NCBI GenBank assembly: GCA_025351385.1
Contig: JANXWA010000013.1
Coordinates: 1 to 64,000 of the forward strand
DNA from: Acidimicrobiales bacterium
GTDB lineage: Bacteria > Actinomycetota > Acidimicrobiia > Acidimicrobiales > RAAP-2
Length of the DNA: 64,000 bases
Reading direction: 5' to 3'
The notes beneath the pieces were generated by a model that saw only the letters and a program-made list of their open reading frames with translations, ran no database searches and was not told the DNA's origin. How positions within the stretch are numbered: the first letter of the stretch is position 1; the number at the start of each line of letters is the position of its first letter. The position numbers were made by a program, and so were the translations under genes. Positions 35,617 through 44,994 of this stretch are shown here, piece by piece.

Positions 35617-36959
35617 CCGGCCGGTTGGGTGCCGAGGGTCACTTGGACTGTCAAGTGCTTCGAACCACGCACGATGTGCAAGCTGACGGAGTCGCCCGGC
35701 TTCAACGCCGAGATCACGCTGCTGACGTCCTGGGCGCTGCCGATCGTGGTGGCGTTGATCTTCACGATGATGTCGCCCTGACGCAGGCCGGCCGTCGCGG
35801 CGCCCGTACCCGAAATGACGCTCATGACCACGGCCCCCGATGAGACGGTGAAGCCGTACTGCGCCTGCACCGCGGGCGTCAATGACATAATCTCGACGCC
35901 GATAAAGGCGCCGTGATTGACGACGCTTTCACCGGCCATGAGTTGCTTCAATAGGGACTGGATCGTGGCGACCGGGATGGCGAAGCCGATGTTCTGAGCG
36001 CTCGTGCCGTCAGGCAGCGTTCCGGCGACCGCCGTGTTCATCCCGATGACCGCTCCGTGCGAATCGAGAAGTGGCCCACCGGAGTTGCCGGGATTAATCG
36101 CGGCGTCCGTCTGGATCATGTTGTTGAGCGTTTCGGACGACGACGTCGAACCGGCCGTGACGGTCCGGCCCAACGCCGAGACGATCCCCTGGGTCACCGT
36201 CGGGGTGCCAGCGGCCAGTCCGAGGGCATTGCCGATGGCCACGACGGCATCGCCGACGACGAGTGCGTTGGAGTTGCCGAAGGTGACTGCGGGCATGCTC
36301 TTCACATTGTTGATCCTGATCAGCGCGACGTCATCGATCGGGTTAGTCCCGATGAGTGTCGCGCGCATCGCCTTGGTAGAGCCGGTGCGCGTCACGGTGA
36401 TCGAACCACCACCCACCGCAGCGGCGATGACGTGATTGTTCGTGATGACGTAACCACCCGAGGTGATGATCATGCCGGTCCCCTGGTCCTCGGTCCCTTG
36501 GCCCTTGACGTCGATCGAGACGATCGAGGGCTCAACCTTCTGGACGAGTGCGGGAATGGTGAGGCCACTGGGCAACACGGCGCCGCCCGGCGAGGTGCTC
36601 AGCGAGTTGATGGTGACGCCACCCTTGCTCGAGCCCGTCGAGGCGTAGTGGCCCGCGAGCCCTCCCACGAGGGCGGCGACGAGTAGTAGCGAAATCCGAC
36701 TTGACCACAATGTCCGCTTGGCACGGTCCTGGCTCGAGAGGGGTGCCTCGTCGGCGACTGACGTGGGCACGAGGATCGGAGGCGCAAAATAAGGCTGGTC
36801 CTCGGAGGGGCTCGCCAGGTCCGAGGGCGCTTGCGCTGACGCGGGGCTCTCGTAATCTATGGTGTCGAAGGTCACTGGTGATCCGTGAGGGGCGGTGGTC
36901 TCAATGTCGTCGGTCGAGGCGTTGGACGGCTCCCGGGCACCGGGTGGAAGATTACTCAC
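35613..36959 (-). CDS. HtrA/DegP-family membrane serine protease with PDZ domain
   Basis: 448 residues. A disordered, acidic cytoplasmic head (1-80), a transmembrane helix (about 87-104), a trypsin-like domain with His176 (NNHV), Asp210 (DDVALI) and Ser293 (GNSGGPL), and a C-terminal PDZ domain (about 345-445). It degrades or refolds damaged envelope proteins. The architecture equals mycobacterial HtrA-like/PepD proteases. GTG start 6 nt after TAACAT (36966-36971, complementary strand). Confidence 0.93.
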   Translation of the reverse strand: MSNLPPGAREPSNASTDDIETTAPHGSPVTFDTIDYESPASAQAPSDLASPSEDQPYFAPPILVPTSVADEAPLSSQDRAKRTLWSSRISLLLVAALVGGLAGHYASTGSSKGGVTINSLSTSPGGAVLPSGLTIPALVQKVEPSIVSIDVKGQGTEDQGTGMIITSGGYVITNNHVIAAAVGGGSITVTRTGSTKAMRATLIGTNPIDDVALIRINNVKSMPAVTFGNSNALVVGDAVVAIGNALGLAAGTPTVTQGIVSALGRTVTAGSTSSSETLNNMIQTDAAINPGNSGGPLLDSHGAVIGMNTAVAGTLPDGTSAQNIGFAIPVATIQSLLKQLMAGESVVNHGAFIGVEIMSLTPAVQAQYGFTVSSGAVVMSVISGTGAATAGLRQGDIIVKINATTIGSAQDVSSVISALKPGDSVSLHIVRGSKHLTVQVTLGTQPAG

Positions 36960-37046
36960 CGGGCCATGTTATTCACTGGTTTCTAAAAATGGTCTAAACC
37001 CGAGCGAAATGTTTCCGTAGTGTCGAGCGACTAGATTAGAAACCCT

Positions 37047-38483
37047 ATGTCGCGTCGCATTGAGATCGAGATCACCAGCCTGAACGGTGAAGTGGCCACG
37101 TGGCGCGCCGCAGGCGCGAAACTGCCCAAGGGTGTGCTCAACTCCTCCCTCATTCCTGGCGGGCCCGTCGTCGGCAACGTCTATCGCGCTGACGTCGAGC
37201 AGTACATGGAGGGCATTGAGATCCTCTCGGTGATGGCTCCGAAGACCGCTTCGCCGCTCGACCCGCGCCACGAGCGAATCGAACTCATCCCCACCGCCAA
37301 GCAAGGCCCTGACGTTGTCGTCACCTACGCGCCCAAAGGGCGCGGTGGCCCGCGCCGCGATAGTGCCCGTGACGGCGGACCCGGTCGACGTGAAGGCGGC
37401 CCGAGCCGCCGTGAAGGTGGACCAGGACGTGGCGAAGGTGGTCCCGGCCGTCGCGAAGGCGGCCCGAGCCGCCGTGAGGGTGGACCCGGGCGTCGCGAAG
37501 GTGGACCGGGGCGCGGCGAAGGCCGCGAGAATCGGGTCGAGGGGACTGAAAGTCGACCCGAGGGTACCGAAGGTCACACCGCGGGTCAACGCCCGACTGG
37601 GCGACCCACTTCACGGGACCGCGCGTCGGCACCGGGCGCCGAGCGCCCGTCTCGAGGTCCTCGGACCGACCGACCAGGACGACCGAGCCGACCGGAGCGT
37701 CCCACGGGCCCGAGTGGGCCGCCGATGACAACGACGCATCGCAACGCGCTGCTCGCAACCCTCTCCCCCGAGCAACTCCCGGTGGCCGAGCAGCTGTTGC
37801 GTGGCGGAATGCCCGCAGTTCGCACGGCGGTCGCCGAGCAGAACAAGAATGCCACGGCTCAAGGGCGCCCCACCATCGACGCGACCACGATCGACCGCAT
37901 CGCTGAGGAACTCCTCGGCAAGACCAATCTCGCCCTCTGGAAGGACCGCGCCGCGGGTGCCGCAGGTGCGGGACGCGAGCTGAGACTTCGCGACCTGCGC
38001 GCCGTTGTCACGTCCGCCAAGACAGTGTCGCTAGACGAAGAGGCTCGCGCCCAGCTAAAGGAACTGCAGGTCGCGTTGACCGCCCGCCTGGAGCATCTGC
38101 GCACGCAGTGGAACGAACGGCTCGATGCGGCCGTCAACTCGAAGAACGTGAAGGAGGCGCTGAGTCTCGTCGCGCGTCCGCCGGACATGTCGACGAGGGT
38201 GAGCGCCGACATGGCCGCCAAGGTCGTGGCGATCGCCTCGGAGGCCTTGACGGCCGAGCAGGATCCCACGCTATGGAAGGAAATCGTCACGCTGACGATC
38301 GACACATCGATTCGACGCAACGTGAAGCCGGTCGGCATTCCGAACGATGACTCCTGCAAGGCAATGGCGATTCACAACGCCGGGGCGATTCCCGAGTTGG
38401 CGAAGTTGTTGGGGATGAGGGTCCCTCCCCCACCGCCACCCACGAGGATCCTTCGTCGACCGGTTACTCGCCGCGCATCGTAA
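37047..38483 (+). CDS. protein with GGPxRxE heptad repeats and helical C-terminus
   Basis: 478 residues in three parts. Residues 1-98 form a compact, strand-rich domain (MSRRIEIEITSLNGEVATWR, then RADVEQYMEGIEIL). Residues 99-225 are disordered and rich in Arg, Gly and Glu, with seven copies of GGPxRxE. Residues 226-478 are mostly helical with a proline run near the end. No known family recognised. It resembles the protein at 3295 in joining an RG-rich segment to a helical domain. ATG with TAGATT 9 nt upstream. It overlaps the convergent gene by 20 nt. Confidence 0.72.
   Translation: MSRRIEIEITSLNGEVATWRAAGAKLPKGVLNSSLIPGGPVVGNVYRADVEQYMEGIEILSVMAPKTASPLDPRHERIELIPTAKQGPDVVVTYAPKGRGGPRRDSARDGGPGRREGGPSRREGGPGRGEGGPGRREGGPSRREGGPGRREGGPGRGEGRENRVEGTESRPEGTEGHTAGQRPTGRPTSRDRASAPGAERPSRGPRTDRPGRPSRPERPTGPSGPPMTTTHRNALLATLSPEQLPVAEQLLRGGMPAVRTAVAEQNKNATAQGRPTIDATTIDRIAEELLGKTNLALWKDRAAGAAGAGRELRLRDLRAVVTSAKTVSLDEEARAQLKELQVALTARLEHLRTQWNERLDAAVNSKNVKEALSLVARPPDMSTRVSADMAAKVVAIASEALTAEQDPTLWKEIVTLTIDTSIRRNVKPVGIPNDDSCKAMAIHNAGAIPELAKLLGMRVPPPPPPTRILRRPVTRRAS
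37374..37520 (+). repeat. seven tandem 21-bp coding repeats
   Basis: Encodes GGPxRxE seven times without interruption, residues 110-158, with x as G or S at position 4 and R or G at position 6. The copies differ mostly at third codon positions. Confidence 0.9.
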
Positions 38484-38874
38484 GTAGACGGGCCTTCCAG
38501 CCGATCGACTCGTAGAGCGACTTGGTGGCCCGGTCCCCCGGCAGCGCGAACGCGTCGAGCGGAGGCTCTTCGAGCGCCAGCAGCGCCGCTAGCAACGTCG
38601 AGGCTCCGCCGTGGCGACGGAAGGTCGGCTCCACGTAGATTGCCTCGACGTTGCGGTCCTGGCAGATGGCGAAGCCCCGTAGCCGTTTCTCGTCTTCGAG
38701 CAGCCAGAGCCCACCCACTGCGACCAGGTCGTCTTGCAGCTCCTCGTCGGTGCGTCCACGTCGGATGGCTGTGAGCAGCTCGAGTCCGCCGCGGTGCAAC
38801 TTCAACCGCCTCTCAGCGTCCGCGAGCAGGGCCAGCAGTACCGCGGAGCCCGCGTTGGCTCGCCGCACGTTCAC
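38464..38874 (-). CDS. GNAT-family acetyltransferase
   Basis: 136 residues with the acetyl-CoA binding core: LRGFAICQDRNVEAIYVEPTFRRHGGASTLLAALL, where RRHGGAS is motif A. The C-terminal LYESIGWKA fits motif B. Substrate unknown. GTG start with AGGAG nearby. It lies head-to-tail after the DUF4193 gene. Confidence 0.83.
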   Translation of the reverse strand: MNVRRANAGSAVLLALLADAERRLKLHRGGLELLTAIRRGRTDEELQDDLVAVGGLWLLEDEKRLRGFAICQDRNVEAIYVEPTFRRHGGASTLLAALLALEEPPLDAFALPGDRATKSLYESIGWKARLLTMRGE

Positions 38875-38916
38875 GGCGCTCCTCGTGCCAAGCCGCGCCG
38901 CGACGAGCGCAAGGCG

Positions 38917-39363
38917 CTAGACGCAGTCGCGACAGAGCATGTGGCCCCTGTCGGCGAGCTGGCTCATCTTCTTCAAGAGCCGGCACGATCCGCAGCGGAA
39001 TTCGTCATCCTGCTTGGGCAGGATCGTCTCAGCCGGGTCCACCAGGGTATCGACCTCACCGGGGGCCTCTTCGTCGTCCTCGGGAGTCGAGGTGCGACGG
39101 ATCGTCTCCGCTAGAACCTCGTCCAGGGCCAACTCGATATCGGCGTCGTCGACCACGTCGTCGTCCTCGACGACTACCACCTCAGGCACAACCTCGTCGT
39201 CCTCGACGTCTTCCACGTCGTCAACATCGATGACGTCCTCCACGACGAGGTCCTCATCGGCCTCGACCTCTTCTAGTTCATCTTCTGGGACGATCGCTCC
39301 GTCGAAGCCTTCGGCGAGCTCTTCCTCGTCCAATACTTCGTCTGTTTCAGCGTCACTCGACAT
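38917..39363 (-). CDS. DUF4193-like acidic zinc-ribbon protein
   Basis: 148 residues. The first 115 are extremely acidic (Asp, Glu, Val). The C-terminal 32 carry a CxxC-CxxC ribbon: FRCGSCRLLKKMSQLA and LCRDC, the DUF4193 hallmark in actinobacteria. Some similar proteins associate with RNA polymerase or ribosomes; here the role is unknown. ATG with AGAGGAATCT ribosome site. Confidence 0.75.
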   Translation of the reverse strand: MSSDAETDEVLDEEELAEGFDGAIVPEDELEEVEADEDLVVEDVIDVDDVEDVEDDEVVPEVVVVEDDDVVDDADIELALDEVLAETIRRTSTPEDDEEAPGEVDTLVDPAETILPKQDDEFRCGSCRLLKKMSQLADRGHMLCRDCV

Positions 39364-39453
39364 AGATTCCTCTTCTGTAGCGCTGGAAGTGTAGAGCCTT
39401 TTTGCAAGACGGTGACGTCAATTTGCCTAAGGAAGGCATAATCACTGGAATTT

Positions 39454-41061
39454 CTAACGATTTAGCCGGTTTCGCTCGGCGGTCCGCTCGGACTCGAGCC
39501 GTTCGAGGTCGGTGTCGGAGAAATCCACGAAACTCATCGCGTCGGCAATGGCCCGGTGCCCAGCCACTTCACGGATCTGGCGGGCCATCTCGTGAGCGAC
39601 CCGTCGGTAACTCGGATGGCCCTGGGGGCCTGAACGAAGTTCAATCAGGTGCATGGCTTCGCGGGCGTTCATCTGCATGACGTAGCGAATCCGGAACGAC
39701 AGCGCGACCGAATACTGGGCCTGCTCGGGGAATTCCCGGCGCATGTCGTAATAGAGCTCGGCCGATTGCCGCAGTGACTCCTCGTAGCGTTCGGCGAGGC
39801 CCGCCTCGCGCACGACCTCGGGCACGTCGTAGCCGAGGTCGACCGTGAGCGGCTGCCACTCGATCGTGAGCAGGCGATGTCGCTGCAGGTCGCGGAAGGC
39901 GCCGTAGTCGGTGACCAGCTCGAATCGGTAATCGGTTCGCTCGAAGGCCCGTCCAGGCCGGTGGCGTCGGTTCTTGCGGTCGCCCACGTAAGTGGTGAAC
40001 AGCGCCGCGCGATCCTCGGGGCCGAGGGCCGCGACGCGTCGGCACGCCTCGTCGTGGGACATCGCCGAGTTGCCAAAGACAATGGCCTCGAGCACGCGCG
40101 TCTCGCCCAGCGGGTCGTAGCCGACGAGTCGCACCTGCTCCTCGGTCTCGCCGTCGTCGAGCTTCGTCCACATCGAGTCGATGAGGGACTTGGTGGCACC
40201 CTTGGTCTGGGCCAGGTAGTCAGTCCACGCCACGCCTCGTTCCGCGACGTCGATGCGCTTGAGGAACGAGGGAATGACCTTTATCAACTCGTCGAGCATC
40301 AGTTGGGCGTAGTGGCGCACTTCGGGCAGTGGGTGGGCCCGCATGCGCAAGAGCAGCGACTCGTACGCTTGACCGGAGGCGTAGATTCCCAGGTTCGACA
40401 GGGCGCTCGCCGGCAGCAGGCCGCGCATCGCGTCGAGAGCCTTCGCACGAATTGCCTGGCGATACACGAAATCGGTGTCCTCGAGGGTCTTGGGAAACTT
40501 TCGTCCGAGCCAGTCGGTCAAGACCGGCAGCAATTCGGCGTAGGTGTCGAACATGCGGTCCATCTCGCCGACGTAACGGGCGCCAAATCGCGACTCGAGC
40601 ACGTCGTGATCGCGGTAGAAGCGGTAGTGCCCGTTGGACAGTCGACGGTCGTAGCCGAGATAACGGGTGGATTGCTCGAGATAACTCATCAGTCGGCCCC
40701 ACTCGAGGACCTTGGTGAGGATGTTGCTCGCCTGTTCGCAGGCCAAGTGAACCCCACCGAGCTGGGCCACCGAGTCGTCGCCGTATTCGAAGAAGATCCG
40801 CTGGTACAGCTCGTCGGCCCGGTCAAGGCCTACGGTGGCGTCGACGGTGGCGTCGCCGGTCAGGTCGAGGTCACCGACGAACTCGTCGAGGAAGAGACGA
40901 CGCAGGCTCTTGGACGACCGTGAGTAGCGCGCGAAGAGAGCGCCCTTCACGACTTCAGGCAGGTTGACCAGCGCGAACACCGGACCCTCGAGATTGGTGA
41001 AGTATCGGCGAAGGATGGCGACCTCGGCATCAGTGAACTCTTCGGCGACGTAGGTGTGCAT
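39454..41061 (-). CDS. thyX: two-domain ThyX-like FAD-dependent thymidylate synthase
   Basis: 535 residues, twice the size of single-domain ThyX, made of two ThyX-like halves. ThyX methylates dUMP using folate and FAD, and its motif is RHRxxSxxExSxRY. Here the N-terminal half keeps SYLEQSTRY (Ser126, Glu129, Ser131, Arg133, Tyr134) but has WGR in place of RHR. The C-terminal half keeps RHR (394-396) but loses the rest, and has NAREAMHLIELRSGPQ and SYRRVAHEM that match the dUMP-binding part. The two halves may form one composite site. No thyA is in the window. Whether it makes dTMP is not certain. Confidence 0.78.
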   Translation of the reverse strand: MHTYVAEEFTDAEVAILRRYFTNLEGPVFALVNLPEVVKGALFARYSRSSKSLRRLFLDEFVGDLDLTGDATVDATVGLDRADELYQRIFFEYGDDSVAQLGGVHLACEQASNILTKVLEWGRLMSYLEQSTRYLGYDRRLSNGHYRFYRDHDVLESRFGARYVGEMDRMFDTYAELLPVLTDWLGRKFPKTLEDTDFVYRQAIRAKALDAMRGLLPASALSNLGIYASGQAYESLLLRMRAHPLPEVRHYAQLMLDELIKVIPSFLKRIDVAERGVAWTDYLAQTKGATKSLIDSMWTKLDDGETEEQVRLVGYDPLGETRVLEAIVFGNSAMSHDEACRRVAALGPEDRAALFTTYVGDRKNRRHRPGRAFERTDYRFELVTDYGAFRDLQRHRLLTIEWQPLTVDLGYDVPEVVREAGLAERYEESLRQSAELYYDMRREFPEQAQYSVALSFRIRYVMQMNAREAMHLIELRSGPQGHPSYRRVAHEMARQIREVAGHRAIADAMSFVDFSDTDLERLESERTAERNRLNR

Positions 41062-41085
41062 GGAGTATCGAGATTAGGGGCGAAT

Positions 41086-43215
41086 TCAGGCGTAGGGGTG
41101 GACGCTGGATGAACCGGCCACGACGCTGCGAAGCACCGCGTCACGGGCCGTGACGGCGACCTCGGCGACGTCGGTGAGGTCGCTCAAGCGGGCCAACTGC
41201 TCGCAGAGGTCGGCTACCTGCTTGGCGTTGCGCACGAAGTCGCCAGGCGACGTCTGGCCGACCTCGACGTCGGCGAGGTCCAAGACGGTGCCGAGCGAGG
41301 CTCCTCGCGCCCAGGCGGCGATGGTGGTGGCGAACTTGCCGTCGGGCTCTTTCGCGCTCGGCACGACGAAACGGCCCTCAATCTCGCGGATGGTGGCGCC
41401 GATCACCGTGATCTCCGACAGTCGCTCCGTCATGCTGCCGCGTCGCTCGTGACCGAGGCGGTCGTTGAGCGTGCGCTTCTTCTTCGTGGTCACCTGGCGT
41501 GCGACGTTCGGCGCGCGCGACGCGCGCTTCGACTCGTACACGAAGCACGAGAGCAGGCCCGCGAGTTGGGCCGGTTCGAGCCCCTCGAAGACGCCGGCGT
41601 TGATCGACTCTGCGATGAGCAGGTCGCACTCGTGGTAGATCGAGCGCAGCAGCTGTCCGCTCGAAGTGAGCCGCCAGTCCTCGGCGTATCCGAGCTCTTC
41701 GAGGACGTGGTGGCGAGCCACCATCTGGTCGCCTAGAGGTCTCTTGGACCCGGTCGGTCGATGGTCGGCCTCGAATTGGGCGTAGGACCGCTGCACGACT
41801 TCGAGGGCGGTCTCGAACTCGAAGTGGTTAATCAGATTCGCGGTGAAGTTGTAGGTCGGGCGAAACGACGAGTGCAGGTCCGACGGTGGTGCCAAGGCCA
41901 CCCGCCCGACGTCTGACAGGGCGACCTCATTGGCGAAGCAGACTATGGCGTGGCCTTCGTCGTCGAGCCCGCGTCGGCCGGCTCGTCCGGTCATCTGGGA
42001 GAACTCGCCGCTGGTGAGGAACTTGCGTCCGGCGTCGGAGTACTTGGAGAATCGTTCGAGCGCGACCGATCGCGCGGGCATGTTCACCCCGAGCGCAAGC
42101 GTCTCGGTGGCGAAGACGACGGCGAGGAGATTCAACTCGAAACAGGCTTCGACAATCTCACGGAAGGCCGGCACCATCCCGGCGTGGTGCATGGATAGTC
42201 CACGGCGCAGACAGTCGATGAAGTCGTCGTACTCGAGGGCCCGCAGGTCCTCGTCGGAGAATCCGGCCAGCCTCGCGTGGGCGATCCGTTCGATCTCGAG
42301 GCGTTCTTCGGGGGTGGTGAACAAGAGCCCGTCGCGACGGCACTGATGCACCGCGTCGTCGCAGGCCGCACGAGAGAAGATGAAGACAATGACCGGCAGC
42401 AAGTCCTCGCGCTCGAGGGCGTGCAGCAGCTCACTACGTCGAGGAGCTCGGAAAGGCGGCGGCGGCGCGCTGGTCTTGGAACCCTTCCACATGGGGCCGG
42501 GGCGGAATTTGCGCGTGGCCTTCATCATGTTGTCGATCCGTCGCGACTCGTCCGAGAGCCGCGCTCCGTCGAGCAGGTCGAGGATCTCTGCGCTGGGCTG
42601 ACCCCGGCGCACGATGGCCAGGTGATTGTGAAGCTGGATGGGACGGGTCTCCTCGACGACGATGGCGGTCGGACCACGGACCTCGCTGAACCACTCTCCG
42701 ATGAAGTCCGCATTGCCAATGGTGGCGGAGAGCGCGACGAATCGCACGGCCGTGGGCGTGAGGATGATGACTTCCTCCCACACTCCCCCGCGGAACGGGT
42801 CCTGCAAGTAGTGCACCTCGTCGAGTACCACCAGGCCGAGGGTCATCAGTTGGCTGGACTCGGTGAGCAACATGTTGCGCAACACCTCGGTGGTCATCAC
42901 GATCACGTCGGCGTTGCGGTTGATCGACGTGTCGCCGGTCAAGAGTCCGACGCGACCAGGTCCGTAGAGTGCGCTCAGCTCGTTGTACTTCTGGTTCGAG
43001 AGCGCTTTCAACGGCGTGGTGTAGAAGGCCCGTTCGCCGCGCTCGAGCACCCGGCCGATGGCGTAGTTGGCCACCAGTGTCTTGCCGGAGCCGGTGGGGG
43101 CGCTCACGAGGACGTTGACGTGCTCGTCGATCGCGTCGAGGGCCTCGAATTGGAATCGATCCAGGCCAAAGGCCAGGCTGTCGATGAAGCGGCCCCGGTA
43201 GTCCTGGCCGATCAC
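41086..43215 (-). CDS. helY: SKI2-like DEAD/DEAH helicase HelY
   Basis: 709 residues. Walker A APTGSGKT (39-46), DEVH (132-135), SATIGN motif III and QMTGRAGRRGLD motif VI are all present, with a C-terminal helical and ratchet-like region. Homologous to Rv2092c HelY and to exosome-linked RNA helicases; probably RNA processing or decay. GTG at 43215 overlaps the tatC stop by 4 nt; the longer frame upstream is inside tatC. Order tatC, helY is the mycobacterial one. Confidence 0.9.
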   Translation of the reverse strand: MIGQDYRGRFIDSLAFGLDRFQFEALDAIDEHVNVLVSAPTGSGKTLVANYAIGRVLERGERAFYTTPLKALSNQKYNELSALYGPGRVGLLTGDTSINRNADVIVMTTEVLRNMLLTESSQLMTLGLVVLDEVHYLQDPFRGGVWEEVIILTPTAVRFVALSATIGNADFIGEWFSEVRGPTAIVVEETRPIQLHNHLAIVRRGQPSAEILDLLDGARLSDESRRIDNMMKATRKFRPGPMWKGSKTSAPPPPFRAPRRSELLHALEREDLLPVIVFIFSRAACDDAVHQCRRDGLLFTTPEERLEIERIAHARLAGFSDEDLRALEYDDFIDCLRRGLSMHHAGMVPAFREIVEACFELNLLAVVFATETLALGVNMPARSVALERFSKYSDAGRKFLTSGEFSQMTGRAGRRGLDDEGHAIVCFANEVALSDVGRVALAPPSDLHSSFRPTYNFTANLINHFEFETALEVVQRSYAQFEADHRPTGSKRPLGDQMVARHHVLEELGYAEDWRLTSSGQLLRSIYHECDLLIAESINAGVFEGLEPAQLAGLLSCFVYESKRASRAPNVARQVTTKKKRTLNDRLGHERRGSMTERLSEITVIGATIREIEGRFVVPSAKEPDGKFATTIAAWARGASLGTVLDLADVEVGQTSPGDFVRNAKQVADLCEQLARLSDLTDVAEVAVTARDAVLRSVVAGSSSVHPYA

Positions 43216-43940
43216 TTCCGCAGCAGCTTGCCGATACCGATGGCGAGGAAGTAGAAGAAGGTGAGCGGCACCGCCAGCGCCATCATGGAGAGCGGGTCGC
43301 CACTCGGCGTGATAACGGCCGACACGACCGTGATCGCGATGAGCGCGTAACGCCACGTGCGCAAAAGCTGGGCTGGGGTCACGAGACCGGCGAGCTCCAT
43401 GGCGACGAGGACCACCGGAAACTCGAACGTGATGCCGAAGATGAACATCATCAAGAGGAACAGCGTCAGGTACTGGTTCGGGTTGTACTCAGTGAGTAGC
43501 GAATTGCCGCCGATCGCCTGGAGGAACTTGATGGCGTGGCCGAAGCTGAAATACGCCACCGTCACGCCCGCCGCGAAGAAGACCAGCGAGCACGCGACGA
43601 AGGGGACGGCGTACTTGCGCTCCTTGCCCTTCAGGCCCGGCGTGATGAACCGCCACACCTGCCAGAACAGTACCGGTGACGAGAAGATGAGGCCGCCGAA
43701 AAAGCCAATCTTGATGCGCAGCGTCAAGCCGTCCAAGGGGTTCTGGACCAGGAACACGCAGTTCTTCGGCGTGGCGGCACAGTAGGGCTGTCGCAAGATG
43801 TGCAGGATGGTCGGATAGATGAGGAACGACACGACACCAAAGATGAGCAGCGTCGCTGAGGAGATGAGGAAGCGCTGACGCGCCTCGGCGAGGTGCTCGG
43901 CCAGGGTCATGCCGGAGGCGGCTTTGCGGAAGCGCGACAC
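43212..43940 (-). CDS. tatC: Sec-independent translocase TatC
   Basis: 242 residues with six transmembrane helices. TLAEHLAEARQR at the N-terminus, then FFGGLIFSSPVLFWQVWRFITPGLKGKERK, is the TatC signature with the cytoplasmic Glu that binds twin-arginine signals. Works with the TatB-like protein just upstream. tatA is probably elsewhere. Confidence 0.96.
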   Translation of the reverse strand: MSRFRKAASGMTLAEHLAEARQRFLISSATLLIFGVVSFLIYPTILHILRQPYCAATPKNCVFLVQNPLDGLTLRIKIGFFGGLIFSSPVLFWQVWRFITPGLKGKERKYAVPFVACSLVFFAAGVTVAYFSFGHAIKFLQAIGGNSLLTEYNPNQYLTLFLLMMFIFGITFEFPVVLVAMELAGLVTPAQLLRTWRYALIAITVVSAVITPSGDPLSMMALAVPLTFFYFLAIGIGKLLRK

Positions 43941-43947
43941 GACCGAC

Positions 43948-44343
43948 CTAGTTCAGCGACGGATCGGGCGGCAGTGTGGAGTTCTCTGCTCGGACGTTGG
44001 GCTGGCGCGGAGTCTGCGTCGTGATCAGGGGCGCCGACGCCTCGTCGGACCGGTCGAGGTGGAATGGCTCGCTGAGGTCAGGCCCCGACTCCTTGGCGTC
44101 GACCTGACTGGCCAACTGGTTGAGCAGGTTCACCGGGCTGCGGGCCATACGCGCGATGTCGCCCGAGCTCGGCAGGTCGGGCAGGGCCTCTCGGACTTCG
44201 GATTCGACGCGCTCTTGGATCCGCTTGAGGGCCCGCCAGCTCGATCCGAGCTTGTGAGCCACTTCGGGCAGTTTGTCCGGGCCGAGGAGCAGAAGGACCA
44301 CGGCGACGATCACCATGATCTTGATTGGACTCAGACTGAACAC
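43948..44343 (-). CDS. tatB: TatA/TatB-family protein
   Basis: 131 residues: one N-terminal helix (KIMVIVAVVLLLLGPDKLPEVA), an amphipathic helix and an acidic, disordered tail. The LGPDKLPEVA hinge and long amphipathic helix with DIARMAR fit TatB better than TatA. Spaced 7 nt from tatC. Confidence 0.86.
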   Translation of the reverse strand: MFSLSPIKIMVIVAVVLLLLGPDKLPEVAHKLGSSWRALKRIQERVESEVREALPDLPSSGDIARMARSPVNLLNQLASQVDAKESGPDLSEPFHLDRSDEASAPLITTQTPRQPNVRAENSTLPPDPSLN

Positions 44344-44364
44344 CAGCCCATTGTAGGGGCGGGG

Positions 44365-44976
44365 TTAGAGGAAGCCGAGTCGGCTCAGGGGCCAGATTCT
44401 GAGGAAGGCCTTGCCGATGAGGTCCGAGCGGGGCACGGTCCCCCACATCCGGCTGTCGCAGGAGTTGTTGTGGTTGTCGCCCATCATGAAGTACTGGTTG
44501 GCCGGCACCGTGACGTTGCCGATCGCCTGGCCCAACGGTTCGCTGTGCGTCCAATTCTCGGCGAACGGCGCGCCGTTCACGTAGATGGTGTTGCCCTTGG
44601 AGGTGAGGTGGTCGCCCGGCAGTCCAATGACCCGCTTCACGAGGTCTGTGACGGGCTCGCCACAGTTCTCTGCCGGCGGCGCCTTGAAGACGAGGATGTC
44701 GCCGCGATTGATGGTGCCAAAGTCGACGCTCAGCTTGGAGACGATGATCCGGTCACCGACCAGCAGGGTGGGCTGCATCGACGCTGACGGGATGTAGAAC
44801 GTCTGGAAGGCGAAGGTGCGCATGAAGAACGAGACGAGCACTGCGGCGACGACGATGACGACCCACTCAACGATGACCTTGCGGCGGTGCCGTCTCGGCG
44901 CGGGCAGCAGTTCCTCGGCCGGCTCCAAGTCAGGAGTATCGACGACGATGGGCTCGGCGGGAGCGTCTTCAGGCAC
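44365..44976 (-). CDS. lepB: signal peptidase I
   Basis: 203 residues. Transmembrane helix about 34-50; catalytic Ser66 in IPSASMQPTL and Lys114 in DLVKRVIGLPGD; the box-E MGDNHNNSCDSRMWG. It cleaves Sec and Tat signal peptides outside the membrane. GTG start 6 nt after TAGCCT (44983-44988, complementary strand), so it may have its own transcript inside the cluster. Confidence 0.95.
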   Translation of the reverse strand: MPEDAPAEPIVVDTPDLEPAEELLPAPRRHRRKVIVEWVVIVVAAVLVSFFMRTFAFQTFYIPSASMQPTLLVGDRIIVSKLSVDFGTINRGDILVFKAPPAENCGEPVTDLVKRVIGLPGDHLTSKGNTIYVNGAPFAENWTHSEPLGQAIGNVTVPANQYFMMGDNHNNSCDSRMWGTVPRSDLIGKAFLRIWPLSRLGFL

Positions 44977-44994
44977 GGATCAAGGCTAGTCGGG

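Noticed and set aside
37371..37728. Tandem repeats that could look like a CRISPR or satellite array
   Set aside because: They encode GGPxRxE in the gene's own frame, have no unique spacers and a 21-bp period.
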